Below, one piece after another: positions 16,780 to 25,088 of a stretch of 64,000 bases of DNA. A program made the translations under genes and the position numbers. Origin of the DNA: CAXBNB01 sp040222275 (GTDB taxonomy: Bacteria > Bacteroidota > Bacteroidia > Cytophagales > Cyclobacteriaceae); NCBI GenBank assembly GCA_040222275.1, contig JAVKDJ010000025.1, positions 1-64,000 of the forward strand, read 5' to 3'. Under the pieces are notes generated by a model, which was given only the letters and a program-made list of their open reading frames with translations, searched no databases and had not been told where the DNA came from. Position 1 is the first letter of the stretch. Every line of letters starts with the position of its first letter.

Positions 16780-18054
16780 TCAACCCATTACGTTAAATCG
16801 GTCAAATATGGCTTGATCCAGGTCTTCCCGATGGTCTGGGTGTGCAATACTTGTTAGGGCCTTTGCCCTTTCGAGCAGGTTTTTGCCATGTAGGTTGACC
16901 GCCCCGTATTCTGTGACCACATAGTGCACATGTGCCCGGGTGGTAACCACTCCCGCTCCGGGTTTTAATGTAGGCACAATTCTGGAAATACCTCCATGGG
17001 TAACAGACGGAAGGGCAATAATGGGTTTTCCGCCTTCTGACAGGGAAGCTCCACGAATAAAATCCATTTGCCCTCCAACACCCGAGTACATCAATGTACC
17101 AATGGAGTCAGCACATACCTGTCCGGTCAGATCCACTTCAATGGCACTATTGATAGCCGTTACCCTGGGGTTTTGGCGAATGACAGCAGTGTCATTTACA
17201 TACGCAATATCCAACATTTGAATTTCCGGGTTGTCATCTATAAAGTCATAAAGTTGCCTCGAACCCATCGCAAATCCTGAAACGATTTTGTGCGGGTGTT
17301 TTTTCTTGAATTTACCGGTTATTACTCCTTTTTTTACCAAATCAATAATTCCGTCGGTGAACATTTCTGTATGGATTCCCAGGTCTTTGTGGTGGGACAA
17401 ACTGCTCAAAACGGCATTGGGGATGCCCCCAATCCCCATTTGCAATGTAGCCCTGTCTTCAACTATGGCGGCTATATGTTGTCCAATTTGTTGCTCCACA
17501 TCGTTTGGGGCGGGTACCAGTACCTCAGGAATGGGCTCGTCCACTTCACAATAAGCATGAAACCTGTCGATGTGTACAAGGCCATCGCCATGGGTTCTGG
17601 GCATTTGTGGATTGACCTGGGCCACTACATACTTTGCTTTTTCTATAGCTGCAAGTGTGATATCCACAGATACCCCCAACGAACAATAACCGTGTTTGTC
17701 CGGCGGGGACACTTGCACCAGGGCCACATCCAGAGGCAATGTATCCTTTCGGAACAATGCTGGTATTTCGCTTAAAAAAACCGGGATATATTGAGCACAC
17801 CCGCGCTGGACAGCACTTCTTATGTTATTTCCCAAAAAGAAGGAATTGATTTTGAAACTGCCCGATAATGAAGGGTCGGCATAAGGAACTTTCCCTTCCG
17901 TATGTATGTGGTATATGGTGACATTTTTTAAGCCAGCTGCTTTGGCAGTCATTGCATTTACCAATACTTGTGGGGTGGCGGTTCCCCCCTGTATAAATAC
18001 ATGTTGCCTGGATGATATTATCTGAATCGCTTCATTTGCTGATAGTGATGACAT
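16780..18054 (-). CDS. Acetyl-CoA hydrolase / 4-hydroxybutyrate CoA-transferase family protein
   Basis: This 424-residue enzyme belongs to the class I CoA-transferase family that includes acetyl-CoA hydrolases and 4-hydroxybutyrate or butyrate:acetate CoA-transferases. Motifs include VSPPDKHGYCSLGVSVD, LQMGIGGIPNAVLSSL, and IHTEMFTDGIIDL, where the catalytic Glu is expected, plus YSGVGGQMDFIRGA and VVTEYGAVNLHGKNL. It probably moves CoA between short-chain acids, useful in fermentation or overflow metabolism at low oxygen. It lies 20 bp downstream of hemN in the same direction, and so is likely expressed from the hemN promoter. Confidence 0.88.
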   Translation of the reverse strand: MSSLSANEAIQIISSRQHVFIQGGTATPQVLVNAMTAKAAGLKNVTIYHIHTEGKVPYADPSLSGSFKINSFFLGNNIRSAVQRGCAQYIPVFLSEIPALFRKDTLPLDVALVQVSPPDKHGYCSLGVSVDITLAAIEKAKYVVAQVNPQMPRTHGDGLVHIDRFHAYCEVDEPIPEVLVPAPNDVEQQIGQHIAAIVEDRATLQMGIGGIPNAVLSSLSHHKDLGIHTEMFTDGIIDLVKKGVITGKFKKKHPHKIVSGFAMGSRQLYDFIDDNPEIQMLDIAYVNDTAVIRQNPRVTAINSAIEVDLTGQVCADSIGTLMYSGVGGQMDFIRGASLSEGGKPIIALPSVTHGGISRIVPTLKPGAGVVTTRAHVHYVVTEYGAVNLHGKNLLERAKALTSIAHPDHREDLDQAIFDRFNVMG

Positions 18055-18074
18055 GGGAATGCTGGCTTTAAATT

Positions 18075-19424
18075 TTAAATGGTTTTGCTATAAACGGACT
18101 TTTCCTTCTTGCAGAAAGGGTCAATTGCCATGCATATATTTCGTACGAATGGTTTGCCTTTTGGCAGGACCTCCAGTCGGTTTTCCACTAAATTGATCAA
18201 ACCGTCATCGACCAGGGTTTCCAGTTGTTTCTGGGCATTTTTTGTTAGTTTTTTTGTAAAACCGGGATCCAATTGAGTGTTGTAGTTGCACATAAGATCA
18301 AGTATGTGGTGACGCATACTTTGTTCCCGGGCCGACAGCTGGTGGCCTTTGAATATTGGCAGTTTGCCTTCATGTACAAGCTTTTGGTAAAGCTCCACCA
18401 CCTTAACATTCTGGGCATAGGCTGTCCAGCTATCACCAATTGAAGAAGAGCCAAGGCCGATCAGCAGACTCGTTTTCCGGGGAGTATATCCCATAAAGTT
18501 TCGGTGCAATGTACCCGTGTTGGCAGCCAGATAAAGATCATCAGATGTAAGTGAGAAGTGGTCCATGCCTATCTCTTTGTATTCCAGGTCTTCCAACATT
18601 TGTTTTCCCAGTTCATACAATTCCCTTTTGGCTTCATTGCTTGGCAAGTCATTTTCTACAAAGCCCCTTTGTCCTGGCTTTGTCCAGGGCACGTGGGCAT
18701 AGCTATAGAAAGCTATCCTGTTGGGCTTTAATGTCGAAACCTTTTTAATGGTAGCTTCTATTGTTTGCGGGGTTTGTAGCGGCAGGCCATATATCAGGTC
18801 AAAATTGATAGAATAATAGCCTGCCTTCCTGGCATTGAACACCACATCAGATACTGTTTCGTATGATTGGATTCGGTTTACTTTTTTTTGTACCGAATAA
18901 TCAAAATCCTGTATGCCGAGGCTGAGCCTGGTAAAGCCTAGCGAATGCAGGGTGGCCAAATGGCTTTTTGAAGTGTTGTTTGGGTGTCCTTCAAACCCCA
19001 ACTCCGCATTTGGCAAAAGGTCAATGGTCTGATGGATCGAATCCATGAGGTATTGGAGGTTTTCCGGACTGAAGAAAGTGGGTGTACCACCACCCAGATG
19101 TATTTGGGCTACTTTGGGTTTGTCCCTAAAAGTATCAAGGTAAAGTTGCCACTCTTTGAGAACGCTATCAATGTAAGGCTTTTCGACTTTGTGGTTAACT
19201 GTTATTCTGGTATTGCAGCCGCAGTAAGTGCACAAACTCTCACAAAATGGCAGGTGGATATAGAGTGAGATGCCTTCCTTTTGGTTGGTGGCGTTAAAAG
19301 TTTCCCTTATGGAGTTTTTCCAATCCTGTATTGTTGGAGGCTTGGGGTTCCATTCGGGAACAGGAGGAAAACTGGTATACCTGGGCCCGGGCACGTTGTA
19401 TTTTCTGATGAGTTGTTTGTCCAT
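18075..19424 (-). CDS. hemN: Oxygen-independent coproporphyrinogen III dehydrogenase HemN
   Basis: This radical SAM enzyme converts coproporphyrinogen III to protoporphyrinogen IX without O2. It starts MDKQLIRKYNVPGPRYTSFP, which is the usual HemN N-terminus, and shows the cluster motif CESLCTYCGC, then HLGGGTPTFFSPENL and NFDLIYGLPLQTP. The C-terminal HemN domain is present (449 aa). The frame is open 32 codons further upstream, but that extension would begin inside the operator at 19507-19520, so Met at 19424 is the start. The gene supplies haem for the oxidases and cytochromes when oxygen is scarce. Confidence 0.95.
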   Translation of the reverse strand: MDKQLIRKYNVPGPRYTSFPPVPEWNPKPPTIQDWKNSIRETFNATNQKEGISLYIHLPFCESLCTYCGCNTRITVNHKVEKPYIDSVLKEWQLYLDTFRDKPKVAQIHLGGGTPTFFSPENLQYLMDSIHQTIDLLPNAELGFEGHPNNTSKSHLATLHSLGFTRLSLGIQDFDYSVQKKVNRIQSYETVSDVVFNARKAGYYSINFDLIYGLPLQTPQTIEATIKKVSTLKPNRIAFYSYAHVPWTKPGQRGFVENDLPSNEAKRELYELGKQMLEDLEYKEIGMDHFSLTSDDLYLAANTGTLHRNFMGYTPRKTSLLIGLGSSSIGDSWTAYAQNVKVVELYQKLVHEGKLPIFKGHQLSAREQSMRHHILDLMCNYNTQLDPGFTKKLTKNAQKQLETLVDDGLINLVENRLEVLPKGKPFVRNICMAIDPFCKKEKSVYSKTI

Positions 19425-19454
19425 TGAGGTGTTGCTGATTTTTTGATTCAGGTT

Positions 19455-19520
19455 CAAAGAAATGTGGAAATAGGGTGTGATTTGGTGATCGGCATCAAGC
19501 GGGGACATGATTTTTGTCAC
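19455..19520 (-). promoter_or_regulatory. hemN promoter: operator plus -7 box
   Basis: ATGATTTTTGTCAC (19507-19520) has the TGAY-N4-RTCA form. On the minus strand TTTCTTTG (19455-19462) matches 5 of 6 positions of TAnnTTTG, and its downstream edge is 58.5 bp from the operator centre. The operator covers the stop codon of ccoS (19517-19519), so the hemN promoter is embedded at the 3' end of the preceding operon. The hemN ATG is 30 bp downstream of the box. Confidence 0.65.
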
Positions 19521-19669
19521 TTGCTGCGTTTTTTATCATCGATCAACATACGTATGGAAGGGGAGTCCGTGTCGTCAAACTGGCCGGATTTAATAGCCCA
19601 AATGAACAGCGCCAAAAATCCTGTGGCTACTGTAATACTGATCATTATGAGCAAAACCAGTACTGACAT
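19517..19669 (-). CDS. ccoS: CcoS, cbb3 oxidase maturation protein
   Basis: This 50-residue protein starts MSVLVLLIMISITVATGFLA, has one membrane helix, and then the typical CcoS segment FIWAIKSGQFDDTDSP with a charged C-terminus. CcoS is needed for insertion of redox cofactors into cbb3 oxidase. Its start lies 2 bp after the ccoI stop, so the two are one unit. Its stop codon overlaps the hemN operator. Confidence 0.92.
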   Translation of the reverse strand: MSVLVLLIMISITVATGFLALFIWAIKSGQFDDTDSPSIRMLIDDKKRSK

Positions 19670-19671
19670 AA

Positions 19672-22071
19672 TCAATTAAATTTATATAATTTGGATACCA
19701 TCCGAACGGCCATGGTGGCAAAAACCACCACCGAAATACTGCTCAACGGCATGAGGATGGCAGCAAGTATGGGGGTCAGTTTTCCCATTATGGCAAAAGA
19801 TAACCCTATCAGGTTGTATAAAAAGGATATCACAATACTGGCGATGATAATTTTTCTGGAGGACTTTGCCAGCCTTAGGAACTTGTCAAGACTGGTAATT
19901 TGACCTCCCAGAATGATCGCATCACTGGCTGGTGTAAATGCCGCTTTATCATCTGCCACAGCTACACCTACATCGGATTGCCGTAGTGCCGCTGCATCAT
20001 TCAAGCCATCTCCCAGCATCAAAACCTTCTCGCCACGTTCCTGGCATGATTTAACATAGTCCACTTTGTCGTCCGGCTTTTGCCTGAACAAAATCTGGCG
20101 CGCAGATGGAAATATTCCTTGCAGTAGTTTTTTTTCACTTTCATTGTCCCCTGATATTACACCAAGTCTGAAAGTTTTAGAAAGCTTCGAAACGAGTTCC
20201 TTCAGTCCTGACCGATAGTTGTTTTGAATATTGAAATAACCTTTTGGCTCTTCGTCAATGGATACATACACCTTGCCCCCATCCTCAGCATGGTGAATTG
20301 ACTGTGTGGGCGGCACTCCGGCAAAACCGGAAGTTCCCAATTTGATTTGCCTTTCACCAACAATCCCCGTCACCCCTCTGCCATGCGCCTCAGAAAAAAG
20401 GATGGGTTCGGGCACCTTTTCATCAGCGTGGTTCAGATACTGATATATGGCCTGGCTATAGGGGTGGGATGAATTTAGAACAATGGACTTGATGGCTGTT
20501 TTATCCTTTTCACAGAGCCCGGTGCCGTTATAGCCTACTTCCTTCTGGTTATTGGTAGTCAGGGTTCCGGTTTTGTCAAATACTATGGTGGAAATTTTCC
20601 ATAATCGCTCTATTACATGAGTGTTTTTGAGGTAGAATTTATTTTCCCCAAATACATTCATGGTGGCGCTGAGTGTAAAAGGGCTGGCCAGGGCCAGTGC
20701 GCATGGGCAAGCAACAATTAAAACTGCACTAAAAACCAAAAAAGCCTGCCTCACATCAGAAAAAGACCAAAATACCGCAGATAAGAGGGCTATTGTCAAT
20801 ATGGCTATTGTAAAATACCGGCTAACCTTACCGATTATTGATTGGCTTGACCCTTTCTTTTTACGATTCATGCTGTCAACGTCGTTCCAAAGTTGGGTAA
20901 GGTAGCTTTGTGAAACAGCTTTGGTAACTTCAAAAACTGCGGATTTTCCAATCAACCGTCCTCCGGCGTATATTTTATCACCCTGATAGGTATAGACCGG
21001 TATCGCTTCCCCAGTTACAAAACTGTAGTCGATACTCGCTACAGGACTCCTTAAAATCGCATCTGATGGGATAATTTCCGCGTTTCTAATCAGTACCAGA
21101 TCTTCGACCCTCAGCTTATACACAGGAGTGCTTTCGTACGTGTCATGTTGTTTTTTGAGTACTGCCAATGGAAAATAGGATTTGTAATCCCGATCGAATG
21201 ACAACCCATCGTAGGCCTTGCCCTGAACCCATTTCCCGATCAATAAAAAGAAGACCAAACCGGACAATGAATCGAAATAGCCAGGTCCCGTGGCAGTAAA
21301 TACCTCATAGCAGCTACGAACGAATAGGGCAACTATTCCCAGGGCAATAGGGATATCAATATTGGAAAAACCAGTTTTGATACCAAGAAGGGCAGACCTA
21401 AAGTAGTCCTGGCTGCTATACACCAATACGGGCAAGGAAAGGACAAAGCTCAAATAGCTAAAGTAAGAGCTTAGTTCCTCTTCTATTTCCATACCCAAGT
21501 AGTCTGGAAAACTCAGAAGCATGATATTGCCGAAGCAAAACCCCGCGACTCCAATCTTGATGTAGACATCTTTACTACTGGCCACCTGCGCCGGGGAGAT
21601 GGTGTCTAAACTTATCAATGGGGTATAACCTAACTTGCCCAAAAGTTCTGCAACTTGCTTTAAGGTAATTTTGTTGGGGTTGAAGTCGAGGCTAAGGGTT
21701 TTTTTTCCAAAGTTGACCTTTGACGACATTATTGCTGGTTCAATGTTCGGGAGGTTTTCCAGAAGCCAAATGCATGAACTGCAATGTATGGAGGGAACGT
21801 TGAAGGTTATTTTCTGGTGATCGGAACTCTTAAAATCCAGAAGCTTGTCCTGAATTTCAGCAGAATCCAGAAAATCAAATTTTGAGGGTTCAATGCCTTT
21901 GATTTTATTTCCGGCACCTGGGTTTAAATTGTAGTATGTACAAAGGCCATGCTCGTTCAAAATCTGATAAACTGTTTTACAACCCATACAACAAAACCAT
22001 TTGTCCTCATAGGAAATGTCGGTGGTTTGGCATGGGTCACCACAGTGGAAACAGGATATTTTTCCTTCCAT
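19672..22071 (-). CDS. ccoI: CcoI, copper-transporting P1B-type ATPase for cbb3 oxidase
   Basis: This 799-residue ATPase has an N-terminal Cys-rich domain (CFHCGDPC and WFCCMGCKTVY), a heavy-metal-associated domain with CSSC (near residue 98), eight expected membrane helices, the ion-site motif CPC in VACPCALALASPF, the phosphorylation motif DKTGTLT and the hinge GDGLNDAAAL. It exports Cu(I) for the haem-copper centre of cbb3 oxidase, and perhaps supplies periplasmic copper for NosZ too. It is downstream of two usp genes and immediately upstream of ccoS. All catalytic motifs are intact. Confidence 0.95.
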   Translation of the reverse strand: MEGKISCFHCGDPCQTTDISYEDKWFCCMGCKTVYQILNEHGLCTYYNLNPGAGNKIKGIEPSKFDFLDSAEIQDKLLDFKSSDHQKITFNVPSIHCSSCIWLLENLPNIEPAIMSSKVNFGKKTLSLDFNPNKITLKQVAELLGKLGYTPLISLDTISPAQVASSKDVYIKIGVAGFCFGNIMLLSFPDYLGMEIEEELSSYFSYLSFVLSLPVLVYSSQDYFRSALLGIKTGFSNIDIPIALGIVALFVRSCYEVFTATGPGYFDSLSGLVFFLLIGKWVQGKAYDGLSFDRDYKSYFPLAVLKKQHDTYESTPVYKLRVEDLVLIRNAEIIPSDAILRSPVASIDYSFVTGEAIPVYTYQGDKIYAGGRLIGKSAVFEVTKAVSQSYLTQLWNDVDSMNRKKKGSSQSIIGKVSRYFTIAILTIALLSAVFWSFSDVRQAFLVFSAVLIVACPCALALASPFTLSATMNVFGENKFYLKNTHVIERLWKISTIVFDKTGTLTTNNQKEVGYNGTGLCEKDKTAIKSIVLNSSHPYSQAIYQYLNHADEKVPEPILFSEAHGRGVTGIVGERQIKLGTSGFAGVPPTQSIHHAEDGGKVYVSIDEEPKGYFNIQNNYRSGLKELVSKLSKTFRLGVISGDNESEKKLLQGIFPSARQILFRQKPDDKVDYVKSCQERGEKVLMLGDGLNDAAALRQSDVGVAVADDKAAFTPASDAIILGGQITSLDKFLRLAKSSRKIIIASIVISFLYNLIGLSFAIMGKLTPILAAILMPLSSISVVVFATMAVRMVSKLYKFN

Positions 22072-22084
22072 TTTTGACCAGGAG

Positions 22085-22933
22085 TTATGGCCTCATGTTA
22101 AATGTCCATACTGGCTTTTCTGCATGGTTCACAACATCTTCGGCAATGCTCCCTAAAAACAGGTGCGATAGCCCCTGATACCCATGTGTGCCCATGGCAA
22201 TCATATCCATATTGTTTTCTGCCACAAACCTTAGGATACCTTCTTCAGTAGTAACAGCCCGAGACACATGGGTGGAATAATTTTCCAGGCCGTGTTCTTT
22301 GGCAAAGTTTTCCAATTGATTCAGAGTCATGTCTTGGTTTTCAGTATCATGTATGGTGTTTATCCAAAGGAGGTGGAGTTTGGCACCAAAGAGTTTCTGG
22401 TATTCTGACAGTTTCTTGATTACCCTGCTTTGGCCAGACTCAAAATTAGTGGCAAAAGCTATATTGGATACAGACCGTAGGCTGCCAGTTGCAGGAACGG
22501 CGATCACCGGGCATTTGGAAAACCTTACAACTTTTTCAGTATTGGACCCGACGAAAAACTCTTCGAGATTGGAAGTGCCTTTGGTACCCATAACGATTAA
22601 GTCTGCATTCCATTCAGCTATATTTTTACCGATACCTTTATATGGAGTACCTATTTCTATCCTCCGGCGAATTTCCGTTGTTTTGTATTTGTCGTTGGCT
22701 ATTGCATCAGCCAGCCACTGTTCTGTTTTTTCCAGTAATTTGACAAAATAAAGCTTGATTTCAGGATCTTCTCCAGTTACTTCTCCCTGGGTATTGATAC
22801 CCTGGCCAAAAGGGTTTTCGATCACATGAAACAATGTGATATGGCCACCTGTGGATGCGGCAATTTGACAAGCAAAATCCAGGGCATGGTTGGCGTATTC
22901 ACTAAAATCATAAGGAACTAGTATCTTTTTCAT
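22085..22933 (-). CDS. Universal stress protein, tandem UspA domains
   Basis: This 282-residue protein contains two UspA domains. The first starts MKKILVPYDFSEYANHALDFA and carries GTKGTSNLEEFFVGSNTEKV; the second ends with GTHGYQGLSHLFLGSIAEDVV. Both have the G-2x-G-9x-G-S ATP-binding pattern. It lies between another usp gene (35 bp upstream) and ccoI (13 bp downstream), in one direction, so stress proteins and the oxidase copper pump appear to be co-expressed. Confidence 0.9.
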   Translation of the reverse strand: MKKILVPYDFSEYANHALDFACQIAASTGGHITLFHVIENPFGQGINTQGEVTGEDPEIKLYFVKLLEKTEQWLADAIANDKYKTTEIRRRIEIGTPYKGIGKNIAEWNADLIVMGTKGTSNLEEFFVGSNTEKVVRFSKCPVIAVPATGSLRSVSNIAFATNFESGQSRVIKKLSEYQKLFGAKLHLLWINTIHDTENQDMTLNQLENFAKEHGLENYSTHVSRAVTTEEGILRFVAENNMDMIAMGTHGYQGLSHLFLGSIAEDVVNHAEKPVWTFNMRP

Positions 22934-22968
22934 AACTATGGGTTCTTTTTATATGGTTTAATATGTTT

Positions 22969-23670
22969 TCATCCGATTAAAATCGGGTTGAAGAATTGAA
23001 TTCTGTTTTCCAGCCATTCTGTTGGTTGTAGTTGTTCAACCAGCAGGTGATACTCATTCTTGGTCATCGAAAAGACCGTTGTTTCATCGTGGTACTGGTC
23101 TGTTTTGGTTGGGATTGTAAGGTTGTTGTCTCCATAGGAAACTTTCATCAGATGTTCTATAAGCTGGGAAGAATCAACTTTTCGCACCTGAGGAGTTTCG
23201 CACAAGAACGTGCTTTTCCAATTGGTAGTAGTGTTGCCCGGAGGAATAGCCAATATAGGAAAGTCAGTATTCGATACCACAGCACTTAAAGTTTGTCCGA
23301 ATATCTTGGTGCTGCGCGATTGGCCCAATGTGCCCATTACAATCAAATCTGGTGATTCCTTGATCACGTATGACTCTATCACATCTTCAGGAAAACCGAT
23401 CTGAGATACGAACTTTACCCTGGAAAAACCCGGAATTAAACTGGAAGAGATGTCGCTGAATTTATTTTGGATAGCTTTCTCCAGGTCTTTTTTGAAGTGG
23501 AGGATATTTTTACTACCAATTGTTTTTTCGGGAGGTTGAATCAGCCTATAGGCATGTATCAGGCTTATTTTGGCATTGCACATTTCAGCGATTTGAGCTG
23601 CATGTTTCAGGGCATTCACCGAATCGCTCGAAAAGTCTGTCGGAACCAGGATGTGTTTCAAAGCCTTCAT
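22969..23670 (-). CDS. Universal stress protein, one intact domain plus a shorter C-terminal part
   Basis: This 233-residue protein begins MKALKHILVPTDFSSDSVNAL and has one clear UspA domain with GTLGQSRSTKIFGQTLSAVV, where the second half of the ATP motif is less conserved than in its two relatives. The C-terminal 80 residues are shorter than a second full Usp domain. It is the first gene of the usp-usp-ccoI-ccoS unit. Two candidate operators lie upstream, in the region shared with the divergent histidine kinase gene. Confidence 0.85.
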   Translation of the reverse strand: MKALKHILVPTDFSSDSVNALKHAAQIAEMCNAKISLIHAYRLIQPPEKTIGSKNILHFKKDLEKAIQNKFSDISSSLIPGFSRVKFVSQIGFPEDVIESYVIKESPDLIVMGTLGQSRSTKIFGQTLSAVVSNTDFPILAIPPGNTTTNWKSTFLCETPQVRKVDSSQLIEHLMKVSYGDNNLTIPTKTDQYHDETTVFSMTKNEYHLLVEQLQPTEWLENRIQFFNPILIG

Positions 23671-23692
23671 TCAATTTTGGTATTTGGAATAT

Positions 23693-23758
23693 CAAAACTA
23701 GAGACTGGGGCACACCTGTTTTATGACAAAAGTCAGGACATTAGGTGATAGTGGTCAG
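23693..23758 (-). promoter_or_regulatory. usp-usp-ccoI-ccoS promoter with two operators
   Basis: The minus-strand -7 box TAGTTTTG (23693-23700) matches TAnnTTTG at all 6 positions. GTGATAGTGGTCAG (23745-23758) is centred 58.5 bp from its downstream edge, as at the other promoters. A second and better palindrome, ATGACAAAAGTCAG (23723-23736), is centred 36.5 bp away. The operators are 22 bp apart, two helical turns, on the same face of the DNA. Confidence 0.65.
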
Positions 23759-23789
23759 CTGGCTAAATTGATTAAATTTCTTAGCTTTA
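23723..23789 (+). promoter_or_regulatory. Histidine kinase-regulator promoter sharing the same two operators
   Basis: On the plus strand the -7 box TAGCTTTA (23782-23789, 5 of 6 positions) has its downstream edge 59.5 bp from the centre of ATGACAAAAGTCAG (23723-23736) and 37.5 bp from the centre of GTGATAGTGGTCAG (23745-23758). The arrangement mirrors that of the divergent usp promoter. It implies that the kinase-regulator pair is autoregulated if the regulator is the protein binding these sites. Confidence 0.55.
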
Positions 23790-23823
23790 CTTTCTTTTAT
23801 TTTAAAACCCATATCTGGATTGT

Positions 23824-25086
23824 ATGCAGCCTGAAAACGATGTAGGCAGGACTTATGCGGAGATATTCAACTCTTCAGCGGAAGGTATAATTATCGTCAA
23901 CAGAAATGGGGAAATCATCATGGCCAACCCCCAGAGTGAAAAATTATTTGATTATGAGCGGGGCGAGTTTATCAATAAGAAAATAGAGTGCCTGATTCCA
24001 CATCAATACCGCAAGGGGCATGTTGGCCATCGAAATTCCTACCACGAAAACCCCCGGCCCATGCAAATGGGAAAAGGACGTGACCTGGTGGGCCTGGCTA
24101 AAAACGGAAGGGAGTTTCCCATAGAGGTAAGCCTCAACCCGGCTAAAATAAACAATGAACAAGTGGTCATTGCCTTTGTAATAGATATTACTGAAAGGAA
24201 GAAAATTGAAAGGGCTCTGGAGGAAAGTGAAAAGCAACTGGTAAAATATGCAGCCGAGCTCGAAAAAAGGGTAAGCGACCGTACAGAAGAGCTGGCCACA
24301 ACCATCAAAAAACTGGAAGACACCAATGAAAGGCTTGAATGTGAAATAGTCGAGCGCAAAAAAGCGGAAGAAGAAGCCAGGAAATCTTTGGAAAAGGAGA
24401 AAGAACTCAATGAACTCAAATCCAGGTTCGTTTCTATGGCTTCCCACGAATTCCGAACACCGCTTAGCACCATTCTTTCATCGGCTACACTCATATCCAG
24501 ATACAATACTCCTGAAACAGCTGACAAAAAACTCAAACACATCGACAGGATCAAATCAAACGTTCAAGACCTCACGGGAATTTTAAATGATTTTTTGTCG
24601 TTGGACAAACTGGAAGAAGGCAGGATACAGGCCAACGAACAACAGTTTGACCTGGTATTATTGGTAAGGGAAATAGCAGAACAATTGCAATCCGTAGCGA
24701 AAAAAGGGCAAACGATTTCCTTTGCCACACCGCACCATGAATGCATGATCAATACGGATCCCCAATTGCTTAAGCAAATTGTTTCCAACCTAGTGTCAAA
24801 TGCCATCAAGTATTCCCCGGAAGGCAAGACTATCGTGGTTTCAGTTCAGCAGGAGAATGGCGAAGCAAATGTAACAGTTAAAGATAGTGGTATTGGCATA
24901 CCCGAAAATGACCAAAAACATCTTTTTGAAAGGTTTTTCAGGGCCCATAATGTAACCAACATCCAGGGTACTGGTTTGGGCCTCAACCTGGTAAAAAAAT
25001 ACCTCGACCTGATGGGCGGTACCATTACCTATAAGAGTATCGAACATGAAGGGTCAACATTTAAAATATCCTTGCCCTACTCGTAA
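23824..25086 (+). CDS. Soluble PAS-domain sensor histidine kinase
   Basis: This 420-residue kinase has no membrane segment. A PAS domain (about 8-125) is followed by a coiled coil (125-200), a HisKA domain with the phospho-acceptor H208 in SMASHEFRTPLS, and an HATPase domain with NLVSNAIKYSPEG, DSGIGIPEN and GTGLGLNLVKKYL. In the PAS domain, H66 in QYRKGHVGHR and R86 in MGKGRDLVG line up by eye with the haem His and distal Arg of FixL, but similar residues occur in many PAS domains without known haem. It lies 2 bp before the REC-Crp regulator gene, its evident partner. The signal could be oxygen or redox. Confidence 0.92.
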   Translation: MQPENDVGRTYAEIFNSSAEGIIIVNRNGEIIMANPQSEKLFDYERGEFINKKIECLIPHQYRKGHVGHRNSYHENPRPMQMGKGRDLVGLAKNGREFPIEVSLNPAKINNEQVVIAFVIDITERKKIERALEESEKQLVKYAAELEKRVSDRTEELATTIKKLEDTNERLECEIVERKKAEEEARKSLEKEKELNELKSRFVSMASHEFRTPLSTILSSATLISRYNTPETADKKLKHIDRIKSNVQDLTGILNDFLSLDKLEEGRIQANEQQFDLVLLVREIAEQLQSVAKKGQTISFATPHHECMINTDPQLLKQIVSNLVSNAIKYSPEGKTIVVSVQQENGEANVTVKDSGIGIPENDQKHLFERFFRAHNVTNIQGTGLGLNLVKKYLDLMGGTITYKSIEHEGSTFKISLPYS

Positions 25087-25088
25087 AA

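Noticed and set aside
23745..23758. Treating this weaker operator as chance
   Set aside because: Its arms are imperfect, but it falls 58.5 bp from a perfect -7 box, so I kept it as part of the promoter.
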